From: Spongilla lacustris
Lineage: Eukaryota > Porifera > Demospongiae > Spongillida > Spongillidae
Reading direction: 5' to 3'
Assembly (NCBI GenBank): GCA_949361645.1
Contig: OX442433.1
Location: 6,958,029-7,022,028 of the forward strand
DNA length: 64,000 nucleotides
This document shows positions 12,180-35,015 of the stretch, one piece after another. Under the pieces are notes generated by a model. That model ran no database searches. It had not been told where the DNA came from and saw only the letters and a list, made by a program, of their open reading frames with translations. Within the stretch, counting starts at the first letter, position 1. Each line of letters starts with the position of its first letter. The position numbers were made by a program, and so were the translations under genes.

Positions 12180-12626
12180 TAGAAATATACCTTTTAATTA
12201 ATTGCAAGGTAATAACATAAATGGAAGTTTGACTTTATACTAGTTAATATTCAAATCAAACTAGAAAACCACATCAATTTTAATGAACTTTTGTCTTTTA
12301 ATAACTCACTGGCATATAATCCCATAAATATTTAGTTAGCTATGGTTATACAAACAACAGCTTAAATCAAAGGAATATCTCACTATTGAACTTAGTAACT
12401 TGAAATCAATGTTTTCCGCTGCATATTCATATCCTGTAATTTTGATAATAGAGGGTTTTGAATATGTTGATTTATGAGGGTTTTGATACAATTAATATTC
12501 TAATTGGATTGTTAGTATTTGCCTAACAGTGGTACTGTATATTGATGAAATTGATTGGTTAATTTATTTCAACCATGAGTTATGCTGATTTTAAAGCTTT
12601 GTGTTCATTTGTGGGCACCTGGTATA
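12180..12626. other. AT-rich spacer
   Basis: Low-complexity AT-rich sequence with no supported gene. Confidence 0.4.
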
Positions 12627-12795
12627 CCCCCCCCCCCCCCCCCCCCATCACATCACTTGACAACCCCTCACATACATCACCTGACATTGGCCCCCCCCAT
12701 CACATCACCTGACATTGACCCATCACATCACATCACCTGACATTGACCCCTCACATCACATCACCTGACATTGACCCCTCACATCACATCACCTG
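12627..12795. repeat. poly-C tract plus CATCACCTGACATTGACCC minisatellite
   Basis: A 20-bp C run is followed by about five imperfect units of 24-26 bp with the core CATCACATCACCTGACATTG. Confidence 0.88.
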
Positions 12796-14576
12796 GCCCA
12801 TACGTTCTACATATAGGATTTGTGCCGTATCAAACGAGATCTTTAAAAACCGCGACCCGCGTATAACTCACGAACCGAGCAGCGCTCTTTGTTGCTATCG
12901 AACCAGAATGGAAGGACGACCAGTTTTGTTTAAGTCGCCAAACAGTTTGCTTTAAGAGAACAAAAAAAGCTCGTAGTTCTCGTTCCCAGCCCCAGTTCTC
13001 TCCTCCCGACAGTTTTTCCTGGGCGAGTATAACTCGGGATAGGAACGGTTTTAAAGAGCGCCAATTGCACCATTAGATGTACAATTTATCTACCGACTGC
13101 CCATTGGTGTCAGATATACAGATTTGGAATAAAGCCATAATGAGTGCAGCCTTCCCATGCCAATACCTATACGTGAAACTTATCGTACCATAATTAGGTA
13201 CTTCAATATTTGACGTACGTGTACCGAAAAAGTGGTAACCGAAATAACGGGTAAAAATTGTGACAAAACAGCAGTAAATAGTTTTATGTATCGAATGATC
13301 GAGCACATTATAACTCTAATTAGAGTGTACCTTAATCTTTGAGCGGCGCAACTTTTTAGTTAAGATTCCTTTCATGGCTAATGCAACACTACTATGGATT
13401 GCAATTCTGTAATTTACAACCGATTCCCAAGGTGCTTTTTAAACAAGGTTTTCATTTCAAGCCTAGTCCCCAGGCCATTTATATTGACTTACTTTTACGG
13501 TCATGAAGTAAATGTCGAAATATACGTAGACGTTGTAAACAAATGTGTCATTTTTTTAAATATTAGGATGAAGACTGGTAATGATTTTAACAAGCATCTG
13601 AAGTGGTATGAGTGCTGGCAATATTCTACAGGCTACATGCAGTACTAAGAACTGAAAGGATTGGGGATGTACCTATATACAAATAACACAAATAAAAGCA
13701 TTTCAGACACTGCCATAAAAGTGGCTTCTCTGCAAGCTGGAGCATTTGTCAACATGAATGCCTTACAGAGGTCAATACAATGTTACACAGAACAATAAAA
13801 ACAATGAAGAAGCATGTAGGTCTGAATTGGGATGCCATAATTAATCTGTTAGATGAGCAATTTATCCTACCAATTCCAATCCTCAGCACCTCATACTTGT
13901 ACCTCATTAATTGTGTCCAGTAGTTGACAAACCAAGTAGTTCTATTTAATTGTTCCATCTCCTCATGGAAGCTAAGAATCCAAGTGCTGTGAACGATGCA
14001 TGTTTACACAGACAATTGAAATTAAAGGAGATTTTGATTTCAAAGCAGCTTCTCAAGCGAAAGTAGAAACAGAAAGGTCAAACATGCCAAATGGTACTGC
14101 TACGTACTGAAAACATGATGAAAATCAGGATGACGGAGATGACGTTACAATTACCATTTATGAGTTCTTAGTTGACTATGTTACTGATGACCTGTACATA
14201 CCTCTTATGTATATGCATATATATCTGTACCCTACATGTAGTTACGTTCTGGCAGGATAACGTTCAATGGTTCAATAACTGCAGTAAAGAGAACATAAAC
14301 CGTCACAATTTTTTCTACGATCGCGCATACTGTACCGTTCACTCAAATGCAATGTTTGGAACGCTGTAACTTTTGATATACTAATCCAAATATGATGCAT
14401 AAGGTGTCGTTCTGCAGCATTTTTTTTGCTCCTATAGAGGGTAATAAAATCGCAGCATAAAACACGATTTGAAAAAAATCTTGAAGTACCTACCATATAA
14501 TTGTTTGTTGTTTGTTCGCCATGTTTAAAACTAGCGTTGTCAAAATGCGGCGGGAACGACAGACTGAGAGAAGAGC
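12796..14576. other. intergenic, no gene seen
   Basis: Contains a second copy (13020-13066) of the repeat block seen at 1738-1786. Short open frames show no family signature. Confidence 0.4.
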
Positions 14577-14912
14577 CAGGGGCGTACGCAGGGGGGGGGG
14601 GGGGGTTCGAGGGGGTTCGGGCGAACCCCCCTTTTGGCTCTGATTTTTTTATTTTATATGTGCGCAAGGTAAATAACTAAATATGTAACCAGTAGCGAAG
14701 GATAAATTGAATGGCGCCGTGGGAGGGACCTTCACTCCGCTCGTATGTGGCGAAAAGCAGGGGGGACCCTCCCCCCCCCCCCCCCCCCCAAACGCAAGGG
14801 GGTTTCACCCCCCCCGCTCGTACGTTTGGCCAAACGCAAGGGGACCCGCCCCCGCTCGTATTTGGCCCACGCTGCCGTAACCCCCCTTTATAAAATCCTG
14901 CGTACGCCCCTG
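14577..14912. mobile_element. miniature element with CAGGGGCGTACGCAGG termini
   Basis: The left end reads CAGGGGCGTACGCAGG (14577-14592). The right end reads its exact complement (about 14897-14912). The interior is about 300 bp, rich in C/G runs and repeated CTCGTA...GGC blocks, and has no transposase. This is the structure of a non-autonomous DNA transposon. I could not define a clear target duplication, so the superfamily stays open. A nearly identical CCCCTG terminus ends at about 47442. Confidence 0.7.
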
Positions 14913-15079
14913 AGAGCCAAACGTAGAGAGGAATACATCCAAAACCGAGACGGTGAATTAGAAACCTTCCGGGTTCGGTCATAGATAATAAGACTTTAAA
15001 GAGTACGATATTAAATACATACAGCAGCAGTAATACGGTCCAATCAAATGCGCGCGCTATAATCATGCAGGCATGCTGC

Positions 15080-15856
15080 TCAAATCTGTTCTTTCTTCTG
15101 CTCCCCTTGCTGCTTTTGCTGCTGTCCAGCCTGTTCTTGCTGCATTGGCTCCTCGGGCTCTGAATAACCCCAGTACATGTGGTATCCAACCGGACCAATC
15201 ACCGTTCTCCGTCCGGTGTGCCCTTCCGACGTTTCAGGGTCCCAAGAACCGAATGTCTGAACGTGCCACGCCGGCTCACCTTTTTTTTGAATTTCTCCTT
15301 TACCCGTCTTCCTCTCCTTCAAGGCCTTCTGTACGTCGGCTTCCGCCTTCTTCCTCTGCTCTTCGAACAGCCTCATTTGCTCTTCTCGCGCCTTTTCCAG
15401 TTCCTTCATCTGCCGCTCCAATCGCTCCTCCAGCCTCCTGTTGAGCGGATCTGTACTGTCCCACGACGACACTTGTATTGCTGACGGAGTCCAATATGGC
15501 TCCATTTCGTCCAAAACGCGTGTCAGAATATTCCCACCAAACGATGCGATCGCTCCTGATTCGAATTCTCTGGTGGGAACGACTGCAGCCCGGCGAATCG
15601 TACCGCGTCGTTTCGGAATCGCTTGCAAGTACAGCGTTTCCCCGGGGGGTTGCTGGCCTAACGCCCAATGAACCTCCTCGTCGGTTGATAAAGTGATCGT
15701 GTCCCCGTCCGTATCCCTGTAACGTAAACCGATATCTCCTCCGGATAAGTTCGAGAACAGTGTCGTCACCTTATCCTTCAGCTCATTGAAGCTCATTTCG
15801 GGTTTGAGCTCCAGTTTACGAATCTCCCTTCCATCGGTGACTTTCGCCCACACCAT
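15080..15856 (-). CDS. PB1-domain protein, copy 1
   Basis: A single open frame of 258 residues. Residues 1-82 look like a PB1 domain: a basic start (MVWAKVTDGREIRKLEL), then an acidic OPCA-type loop YRDTDGDTITLSTDEEV and a WAL helix. PB1 domains mediate head-to-tail protein pairing, as in p62/NBR1, PKC and MEKK proteins. No ZZ, UBA or kinase domain follows. The middle part (about 115-180) is a charged, probably coiled-coil segment rich in E, K, R and Q. The tail has a conserved GPVGYHMYWGYSEPEE block and a Gln/Lys-rich end. A near-identical copy lies 2.8 kb downstream on the same strand, and similarity extends into both flanks. Function beyond PB1 pairing is unknown; introns are not needed to explain it. 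Confidence 0.8.
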   Translation of the reverse strand: MVWAKVTDGREIRKLELKPEMSFNELKDKVTTLFSNLSGGDIGLRYRDTDGDTITLSTDEEVHWALGQQPPGETLYLQAIPKRRGTIRRAAVVPTREFESGAIASFGGNILTRVLDEMEPYWTPSAIQVSSWDSTDPLNRRLEERLERQMKELEKAREEQMRLFEEQRKKAEADVQKALKERKTGKGEIQKKGEPAWHVQTFGSWDPETSEGHTGRRTVIGPVGYHMYWGYSEPEEPMQQEQAGQQQKQQGEQKKEQI

Positions 15857-16440
15857 TGTTCAATATAGCTCTCAGAAGTTCCAGACCAAATCAGATCACG
15901 ATCCTAGGTTTGCATGCGTGCCTGTTATATATACAATTATAATTTTATAGCACTGAGCGGAAGGACGGGTCGGTACATCGAACACAACAATACGCGTGTC
16001 ATGCACACATTGCAGAGTACGGTCTTTAACCTTCAAGTCTTTGAAGGAAGGATAATAACAATAATATTATTTTTATAATATGACGGCACTTGGAGTGCAC
16101 TGTATGCGGTATCACACTTATGAATAGCTTGCGACCTCTGATCAGATCAGTCAGTCCGCTCCAATCAATGAAAAAAATGTCGTGCTATCCAACCTTCTCA
16201 TGCATGCAGGACTGAGAACTTGACGAGGTAACTATAATGTTGCTATGGTCTGAGGTCAGGTTTCAGCCAGCATTAATTTGTAGCAGAAAAAAAACATGCA
16301 AGATCTTCATGATCAGTTAAGGCTACTCAACCGAGTGAAGTTGGCTCGATCAGCTAGCTGATCCTCAAGTTGCTATGTCAGTATATATGCATACAAATCG
16401 ATGCACTTGCCGATATCTATATGCCCCATGCACTCTTTAT
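15857..16440. other. upstream region of PB1 copy 1
   Basis: The first ~120 bp share blocks with the region upstream of copy 2 (GTTCCAG, GCATGC-TGCCTGTTATATA, GGACGGGTCGGT), so probable promoter sequence was duplicated with the gene. I see no gene in the rest. Confidence 0.5.
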
Positions 16441-17326
16441 ATACTTTTTGAAGCATTGAGGTTCTTTGATGATGTTTGCCAGTGCTTCACAGAGTGCATG
16501 CACTTCTATAGACACCCCATGCAAACCATGCATGCTTGGCAACAGACCCAACTTAGCCTAAGTATAGAGGTGGCCTTGGGTCGTTTTCTATCACAACACT
16601 CTTCAGCAGCCTATACATGTATTGTGTCCTTCACAGCATCTGACAGTAGTTCCAGCACTAATCATGCATCATCTTACAGGCAAATGCTGTAGAAGATTTT
16701 AACACCCTTGTTCAACCTGCTGAGGCAATTTCAGTGGAAGCAGCTGTGCAGTCACTTTGTCACCAAAAACTTAGATCTATTATAAGGCAGACTTGAAGAC
16801 CATCAATTCAGGCTGCTCTTCCAATCTTTAGCTTTGCCAAACAGAGCATGACTTCTATCGGCTTCTTCTCCCAATGCTTCTGCTTGGCTCCTAGTTGTAG
16901 GGCTCAATCTCTATCTTGACCCTTCAGAGTTTCAGGCTGGTGAAGTGGTGGTTAGAAATTGATGCCTCCCAAGGTGTCAACTGTCTATATACTGTCCCTG
17001 GTCACCAACCTGCAAGCACACTGAGCATTTCCAGAGTTTTGTATACGAACCTGTATTAATAATAGTGTGCATAAGAAGCTATATAAAAAGGCAGTGGAAG
17101 ATAGGCGAGGTACATTTACTCCGGCCTTTCATAACATCCGTCTAAGAGGATCTAGGGTAAAGTGGAGGAGTGGACTGACTAGGCTTTGATGATGGGACAT
17201 CACTTACTACACTCATGCAATAGGCTTTAGCATTTTTTTTAGCGCATTCGTTTTTGTGTCTTTCTTTGAATGTTATTCTTGTTTTGTAATTCCATAAAGA
17301 GTTTAACGGTGAAAAAAAAAAAAAAA
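16440..17326 (+). pseudogene. decayed retroelement with poly-A tail
   Basis: Plus-strand fragments encode QCFTECMHFY, AWQQTQLSLS (compare the TWQQAQLSLS motif at 8.5 kb), SSNASAWL-like and DPSEFQA motifs, and finally RGSRVKWRSGLTRL with a stop. About 140 bp further on comes an A-run of 15 (17312-17326). The poly-A end supports a LINE-type, target-primed element. Many stops and shifts interrupt it. Confidence 0.65.
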
Positions 17327-17739
17327 GTGTGCATTTCTAGTAGTTATAGTAATTAGCCTCAGTTACGCGACTAGAGTACAATTGATATGGCAGCACTCCC
17401 GCAAAAATTTAATCTCCGGTCTGGTTTCTTGTTGACTTGGTGGTACATGGTGTCACTCAACAAGATTTGACTGAGCATCCAGAGAAACTGCTGTACATGT
17501 CGTACGATTAATAATTTGAATTGTGGCCCGGCAGTTGTATGTATGGGTTCACTAGCTATTTTTACAAGAGTAAATAGTATATGGAAACAAGGAATTACGG
17601 AAATATGAAATCCTAGCTACATCACCAAATTTATATCTTGTTGGTGCTAATCGTATTCATGCATGAAAGGCCCTTTTGAAATTGAACTCATCGGATGCGG
17701 CTAGCTCGCCAAGTTGTATACAATAGTTTCAGCACTCAT
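17327..17739. other. spacer without a gene
   Basis: No supported feature between the retroelement poly-A and the poly-G tract. Confidence 0.4.
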
Positions 17740-17768
17740 GGGGGGGGGGGGGGGGGGGGGGGGGGGGG
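17740..17768. repeat. 29-bp poly-G tract
   Basis: An uninterrupted G run directly downstream of PB1 copy 2. The equivalent position beyond copy 1 has poly-C/G runs inside the miniature element. Confidence 0.95.
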
Positions 17769-17860
17769 AATGCAATATAGCAGATGATGCGTACAGCAGA
17801 TAATGCGTACACCGAGCAGCAGTGCGAGTAATACGGTCCGATCAAATGCGCGCGCTACAA

Positions 17861-18643
17861 TCATGCATGCTGCTTGGCATGTTCTTTCTTCTGCTCCCCT
17901 TGCTGCTTTTGCTGCTGTCCAGCCTGTTCTTGCTGCATTGGCTCCTCGGGCTCTGAATAACCCCAGTACATGTGGTATCCGACCGGACCAATCACCGTTC
18001 TCCGTCCGGAGGGCCCTTCCGACGTTTGAGGGTCCCAAGTACCGAATGTCTGAACGTGCCACACCGGCTCACCTTTTTTTTGAATTTCTCCTCCTTTACC
18101 CGTCTTCCTCTCCTTCAAGGCCTTCTGTACGTCGGCTTCCGCCTTCTTCCTCTGCTCTTCGAACAGCCTTATTTGCTCTTCATGCGCCTTTTCCAGCTCC
18201 GCCATCTGCCGCTCCAATAGTTCCTCCCGCCTCCTGTTGAGCGGATCAGTCCAGCCCCACGACGACCCTGATGGAGTCCAATACGGCTCCATTTCGTCGA
18301 ATATACGTGTCAGAATATTTCCACCAAACGGTGCGATCGCTCCCGTTTCGAATTCTCTGGTGGGAGCGATTGCAGTCCGGCGACTCGTATCGCGTCGTTT
18401 CGGAATCGCTTGCAAGTACAACGTTTCGCCGGAAGGTTGCTGGCCTAACGCCCAATGAACCTCTTCGTCGGTTGATAAAGTGATCATGTCCCCGTCCGTA
18501 TCTCTGTAATGTAGACCGATATCCCCTCCAGATAAGTTTGAAAAGAGTTTCGTCACCTTTTCCTTCAGCTCATTGAAGCTCATTTCGGGTTTGAGCTCCA
18601 GTTTACGAATCTCCCTTCCATCGGTGACTTTCGCCCACACCAT
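17861..18643 (-). CDS. PB1-domain protein, copy 2
   Basis: A single open frame of 260 residues, in tandem with the copy at 15080-15856. The PB1 region (1-82) and the C-terminal GPVGYHMYWGYSEPEE block are nearly unchanged. The linker around residues 85-130 differs by substitutions and a 3-residue gap (copy 1 has SAIQVSSWDST where copy 2 has SGSSWGWT). The C-terminus also differs (copy 1 ends EQKKEQI, copy 2 EQKKEHAKQHA). The intact frame in both copies implies that both are still under constraint or that duplication was recent. Partners are unknown. Confidence 0.8.
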   Translation of the reverse strand: MVWAKVTDGREIRKLELKPEMSFNELKEKVTKLFSNLSGGDIGLHYRDTDGDMITLSTDEEVHWALGQQPSGETLYLQAIPKRRDTSRRTAIAPTREFETGAIAPFGGNILTRIFDEMEPYWTPSGSSWGWTDPLNRRREELLERQMAELEKAHEEQIRLFEEQRKKAEADVQKALKERKTGKGGEIQKKGEPVWHVQTFGTWDPQTSEGPSGRRTVIGPVGYHMYWGYSEPEEPMQQEQAGQQQKQQGEQKKEHAKQHA

Positions 18644-19440
18644 AGCTCAATATAGCTTTCGATAGTTCCAGGCCAATTTACTCAGCGTAGTTTAAACTCA
18701 CTTTGCTCTGAACAATTGCATGCATGCCTGTTATATAGTGTGTGGAATTCGAAGGACGGGTCGGTTCGTAGACCGGGTGAAACCAGCTACCCTTTCAGGC
18801 CTTTGCCATCGATGTTATTCAACTCAAACAATATAGTATGATATAGGTGTCATGCACACATTGCAGGGTAGAAGTAGTATTAACCTTCACGCGGAGTTCA
18901 CCGTCTTGGGTCAACTTGCATGCATGCATGGGAGGAGGCTTTGTAGAGATTACATGCACAATGAGTCGAGTAGGCCTAGTTGGAATTCGCATGCGAAGAG
19001 GTATGCCTATATTAAACGGCAAGAAGCTAGCCTCGAGCTCGTGACCAATTACTTCTTTCATTGGTTGGCGGAGACTGACTGATGCTATAAGAATATTACT
19101 TATTCTTATGCTTTCAAATGACATTTCAAGGTTCTTCACCCCCCCCCCCCCCCCCCAGACCCAACATTACGCCTATTATCCCCCTTCTAAGGACTTTTTG
19201 ACCGCATCACTGCTGTCACAATCAAAAATGCAGCTCTCCACACTAGCTGAAAGTGCTGCCGCGGTTCATCTGGGATTCATGCCGCGAGCTGGAGAAGACT
19301 CTGCACCTCATTTCTTGCTAAATCAAATAACCACTTCCAATCTTCCATTCCTTGGCTTTGCTTGCCAGAAAGTTATGCACAGTGTTTCTCGGTCCCAAGG
19401 GGTTATCACCTTTTATAGCTTCAGTGTCATTTGATTGCAC
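18644..19440. other. upstream region of PB1 copy 2 and spacer
   Basis: The proximal part shares blocks with the copy 1 upstream region. A C run lies at 19139-19156. No further gene is supported. Confidence 0.45.
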
Positions 19441-20221
19441 TAAATAACAAATCATCATATTGGGATGTGTGAGACCTCAAGAAGAATCATTGCTAAGGCT
19501 GTCCTCTCCATAACTCGCCACGATATACAACAAGCTGCTGGCTCCCTCCAACTATGTGCAGGTCAAGTTGCCGGAATCGATGCTGCCATCCACAGTGATG
19601 ATGCCACTGAAGCTATTCTCCTGCTGTTGATGCCAACAATGCCTTCAACCTGCTCAACCGTCAGACTGCCCTCTGAAATATCCAACATCTGTGCCCTTCC
19701 ATCTCCACCATCCTCATCCGGGCAATACATACAGGGAACTCACTGATCCATTTGTTGATAGTACCACAATACTGGGTGATATCCTCTTGCCATGCCCTCC
19801 CTCTCATTCACCATGTAAATCATGACATTGATCAAGACTGGTATGCAGATGATGCCACAGCCACTGGCAAGATTACCAACCTTCGCATCTGGTGGGACAA
19901 ACTTGTCTCCCTTTGGTCCAGCATATGTCAGTGCATCCAAAACGTACCTTGCTGCAAAGCAATCTCATCATCCTGCTGCCCTCATTTGAAGGGAGACCAC
20001 ACCTTGGAGATGCACAAGGTATTCCCACATTATGTAAAAAATGAAGGTAGATGGCTGGGCACAGGAGCTCAATAACTAATGTACAACTTGATGTTGCAGC
20101 AGATGGATTCTGGGGGAGTCATTTTGAGAGGGCACTCTTTTGATGTAAAGGTTTTCAACCCCCACGCCCCCTCAAATACAATATCCCAACCATCTGCCTG
20201 CTACCGTTCCCATGAAGCCTC

Positions 20222-20420
20222 AAAGAAGCATGCCTATGAGCACGGGCCTCCTTCACCCCACGTGCCTATGAGCACGGGCCTCCTTCACCCCACGTGCCTA
20301 TGAGCACGGGCCTCCTTCACCCCACGTGCCTATGAGCACAGGCCTCCTTCACCCCACGTGCCTATGAGCACAGGCCTCCTTCACCCCACGTGCCTATGAG
20401 CACAGGCCTCCTTCACCCCA
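20222..20420. repeat. 32-bp minisatellite
   Basis: Six near-identical units starting GTGCCTATGAGCACGGGCCT. Later units change ACGGG to ACAGG. It interrupts the retroelement. Confidence 0.93.
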
Positions 20421-20817
20421 CGTATCATATCATATCTGCCACTGAAGGCTTAGGAAGGGAGGCCACAGTTCCATACAAGCACATCACTGCTAAGTGGGGC
20501 CAGGCCTTTCATACAGCTCCACCATGTCGGCCAGGATCCTTGACATCTTTCCTTCTCGCTCCTGTGTTCCTCCATCATGTGCATCAGAGGTGCATGACCA
20601 TCCATGGGCCATGCCTTCAACCACTCTCCTGTTGACCTCATTGTAGAGGAGGTTGCTCAGATCTCATCCCTCCCTTAGCTTATCACCTGCCTGTTGTGTT
20701 TAGTTTCTTCAAACAATCCCAGACTTGTGGCAGAAAGTGGTTGGGGATCAAAGCCATACCTAGTGGACACATGACCAGCTGATGTTTTGGTTGAGAATTG
20801 GGGTGCTGGTGGCAAAC

Positions 20818-21030
20818 CTGCAGTGCTGGGTATCCCCATTACATCACCACTTAATGGGGTATCCCCATTACATCACCACTTAATGGGGTATCCCCATTAC
20901 ATCACCACTTAATGGGGTATCCCCATTACATCACCACTTAATGGGGTATCCCCATTACATCACCACTTAATGGGGTATCCCCATTACATCACCACTTAAT
21001 GGGGTATCCCCATTACATCACCACTTAAAC
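20818..21030. repeat. 29-bp minisatellite grown from retroelement coding sequence
   Basis: About seven units of GGGGTATCCCCATTACATCA plus CCACTTAAT. The first unit lies exactly where the retroelement encodes its ITSPLN motif, so the unit appears to be a duplicated piece of that coding sequence. Confidence 0.9.
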
Positions 21031-21199
21031 ACTGAAGTGGGTGTGATGGCAGGTATAGCTGCAGCTGATGCTGAGCACAGAAAGTTCACTTAAAACACCC
21101 CCTTAAATGTTTAGATTTAGGGTGGGAGTGTTATCCACTGGTGGCGGAGACCTTTGGAGCTTGGGGCAAGCGTGTTCTTCACTTGCATCATCTAGTAAC

Positions 21200-21229
21200 A
21201 CAACAGATCTGTTCTCACAGATCTGTTGT
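21200..21229. other. perfect 13-bp hairpin
   Basis: ACAACAGATCTGT, a 4-nt TCTC loop, then its exact reverse complement. It lies between the retroelement and the leucyl-tRNA synthetase gene. Function is unknown; it may be chance or an element end. Confidence 0.6.
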
Positions 21230-21733
21230 ATTACACACTATTTATGTATTTTGAATAATGGAAGTTACTTTTATTGTTCCAGGAAGTAATAAAATACACT
21301 GATGTTGTGTATGTTCATTATAAATTATTCTAATAATAGTTACAGTGATAGGTACAAATGTATGGAATGACTATTATTATTTTAAATTGTTTTCTCCGAA
21401 GCACAATTAGGAAAACAAAAAAAATGTCGGCCGGGTGCATGATGTAATGTACGGAATGACGAGACGTAAAACATTCACCGGCCACCGGATCTTCACACGA
21501 TTTATAAAACAGCATGATCGAAAGTTAGATTGACGCTTCAGGACTGCATTTAAAACATGCGTTATAGTGTTTTTCCCTTACGGTGTACAGAATGAATAGA
21601 TGAGTACACGTCAGTACGTGTAACGTCCCAAACCAAAAGGATCGAGCTGTGCGTACATGCATGCAGGATGAATAATATAATGGTAATATTAATATTACTG
21701 ATTAGTTATTGTAAGCTATCGAATGCGCATGCA

Positions 21734-32916
<11,183 letters not shown>

Positions 32917-33200
32917 ATCATGTATCATTTGGTCCAATCAAAAATTTGCATCAATTTAGTATACTGTTTAAATAATAGCATCCTGTTGGCAAAAGCAACT
33001 TGTGTGTGCACGGTAACATCCCCACCAATGGACAGATGGGTGGAAACAACCTGTGTTTGTGTTCTGATCACTCTGTCCTCCTTACCTTGTATTGGTTGCA
33101 GTTGAAGGTAACAGTCAAAGGTAACATGTTCTTGATGCACTAAGTAACATAACATAATACAAGGTGAACATTCCCTTATGTCTGTGGGTTACATAACAGC

Positions 33201-34945
33201 CTATCTTGGTGTACTGCTGTCATAATAAAAATCACATGCCATAGAGAAATATCTGAACACATATGATAAAAAATTGGAACTAAATGTTGAAAGAAAATCA
33301 GTTTTTCTTTTTTTTGGTTTCATTCTGTTTTGAATCTGATTCTGGTCCTTCTGGCTCAAGCTCCTCCTCTTCCTCTTCTGGCTCCTCCTCTGCATCTCTT
33401 TCTTCTCTTCTTTCTTCTCTTCTTTCTTCTCTTTCTCTTTCTTGTTCTCTTTCTCTTTCTTCTCTTCCTCCTTATTATCTACACCATTATGGACCTTCCG
33501 CTGCCTCAGTGAACCTTGACCTTTCCTCTCCTTGGCTCTCCTTAACTTCCCAGCTGCATTCCTTGACAGGTGTACGGCCTTCTTGGGAGGCCTTTGGCAG
33601 AACACCACAAGGTAGAACCCCAGTACCATCAGGACCGAAAATATGGCAAAAGAACACAGGAGTGGTCGCTGGGTGATCATATTCTGAGGTGGAACAACAA
33701 ACAAAATACCTCACCCTATGCCCATGTGATCTCAGCCCATGCCATGTGATCTCAGCCCATGCCATGTGATCTCAGCCCATGCCATGTGATCTCAGCCCAT
33801 GCCATGTGATCTCAGCCCATGCCATGTGATCTCAGCCCATTGTCTTTTTCCCCCCAAACTATTAGATCCACACAGTCCAATAAACATATAGGTATTTAAA
33901 AAGATACAAACACACACACACATGCACCATTCATATTCACCAAACCAACAAACATACCATTATGATCACATAAATAGCTGTTCTCAGCTGAAAGAGACAG
34001 AAAGAGAAAACAAACTTAAACCACTTGAGGGATTGACTAGCAAATAGTGCCTCACATTATGCACAATGTTGAAATAGGAGGGCCCTCCTCCATTGGGCTG
34101 TGATGAAGGAGGCATCACATGATGTCACATGATATAGCACAAAATAAAACATCGTATATTGGCATCACAAAAGCCAGTCATACCGCAATCTTGTTGTCAT
34201 CAATGGCCGCAAGGAAGGAAAGTATAGACTTCTCTGTAAAACCCTTCTCCTCACTGCTATGCTGCCAGGATAGAGAACAACAAATCGTTACAAACTACCT
34301 CTCCAATATAAGAACAAAGGGTCAAAAAAAAAACCACCCACCCCACCAATAGGGTTAAAAGTAAAAATAAAATTAAAAGAATCCTAAAATCACCCTACAG
34401 TATGACATACAAACCTCGTATTGGTAATAGTAGCCTGTTTTGGGATCATACACCAGGACCAGTGGAAGCTCCAGGGAACTGTTAGGATGGCCTAGCATGA
34501 TGGGTGCCCAGTTCATACACACAGGTGTCTACCTTCGCTGGACTATCTTTTGGGCCACCTCAATGCCCTCAAGCTGATAAAACCAGAAGTTCCTTTAAAA
34601 ACAATTAAGAGGCATGTAAGATATGAGACAGCAGTTACACAAATGTTACATAGATTGAGGCCACACATAAATGTTACAGGGACATAATCACAGGACAGGA
34701 CGTACATGTGTTGCTTTCTGCTGTTGGCTGCCTTCTTCACTGCTTCTATAGCCCTGAGCAGAGGTCAGAGGTCAGACGCGAGACCAGACAACTTTCATGC
34801 ATACTCACTTTCTCTGAGCCACGCCCCTCTCTGAAGGATCATCACTCACACACACCAAAACCATTTTCTTCACTGTACAGGGTATGGGGCAGAGAGGTGG
34901 AACAAGTCATGTCCATAATGCTACAATCAATGACCACAGATCTGG

Positions 34946-35015
<70 letters not shown>

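Larger units (their letters stand above)
19440..21090 (+). pseudogene. reverse transcriptase element with minisatellite expansions
   Basis: Plus-strand frames encode KAVLSITRHDIQQAAGSLQL and CAGQVAGIDAAIHS; with a shift DANNAFNLLNRQTAL, an RT D-x-x-x-A-F motif; then DQDWYADDATATGKITNLRI. The YADD at about 19842-19853 is the RT catalytic signature. After a 32-bp minisatellite (20222-20420) the C-terminal module follows (PADVLVENWG at about 20780, then ITSPLN-type codons), itself expanded into a 29-bp minisatellite. Frameshifts are numerous. It is the RT half that the 6.3-9.9 kb family A fragments lack. Confidence 0.78.

Noticed and set aside
33723..33842. Possible regulatory palindromes in the GTGATCTCAGC repeats
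   Set aside because: They are simple 20-bp tandem units in an intron. No independent evidence of function.
34479..34532. In-frame TAG suggesting that TMX3 is a pseudogene
   Set aside because: A 54-nt intron with GTAGAC donor and AACAG acceptor removes it and restores both frame and alignment to TMX3 (ELPLVLVYDP).
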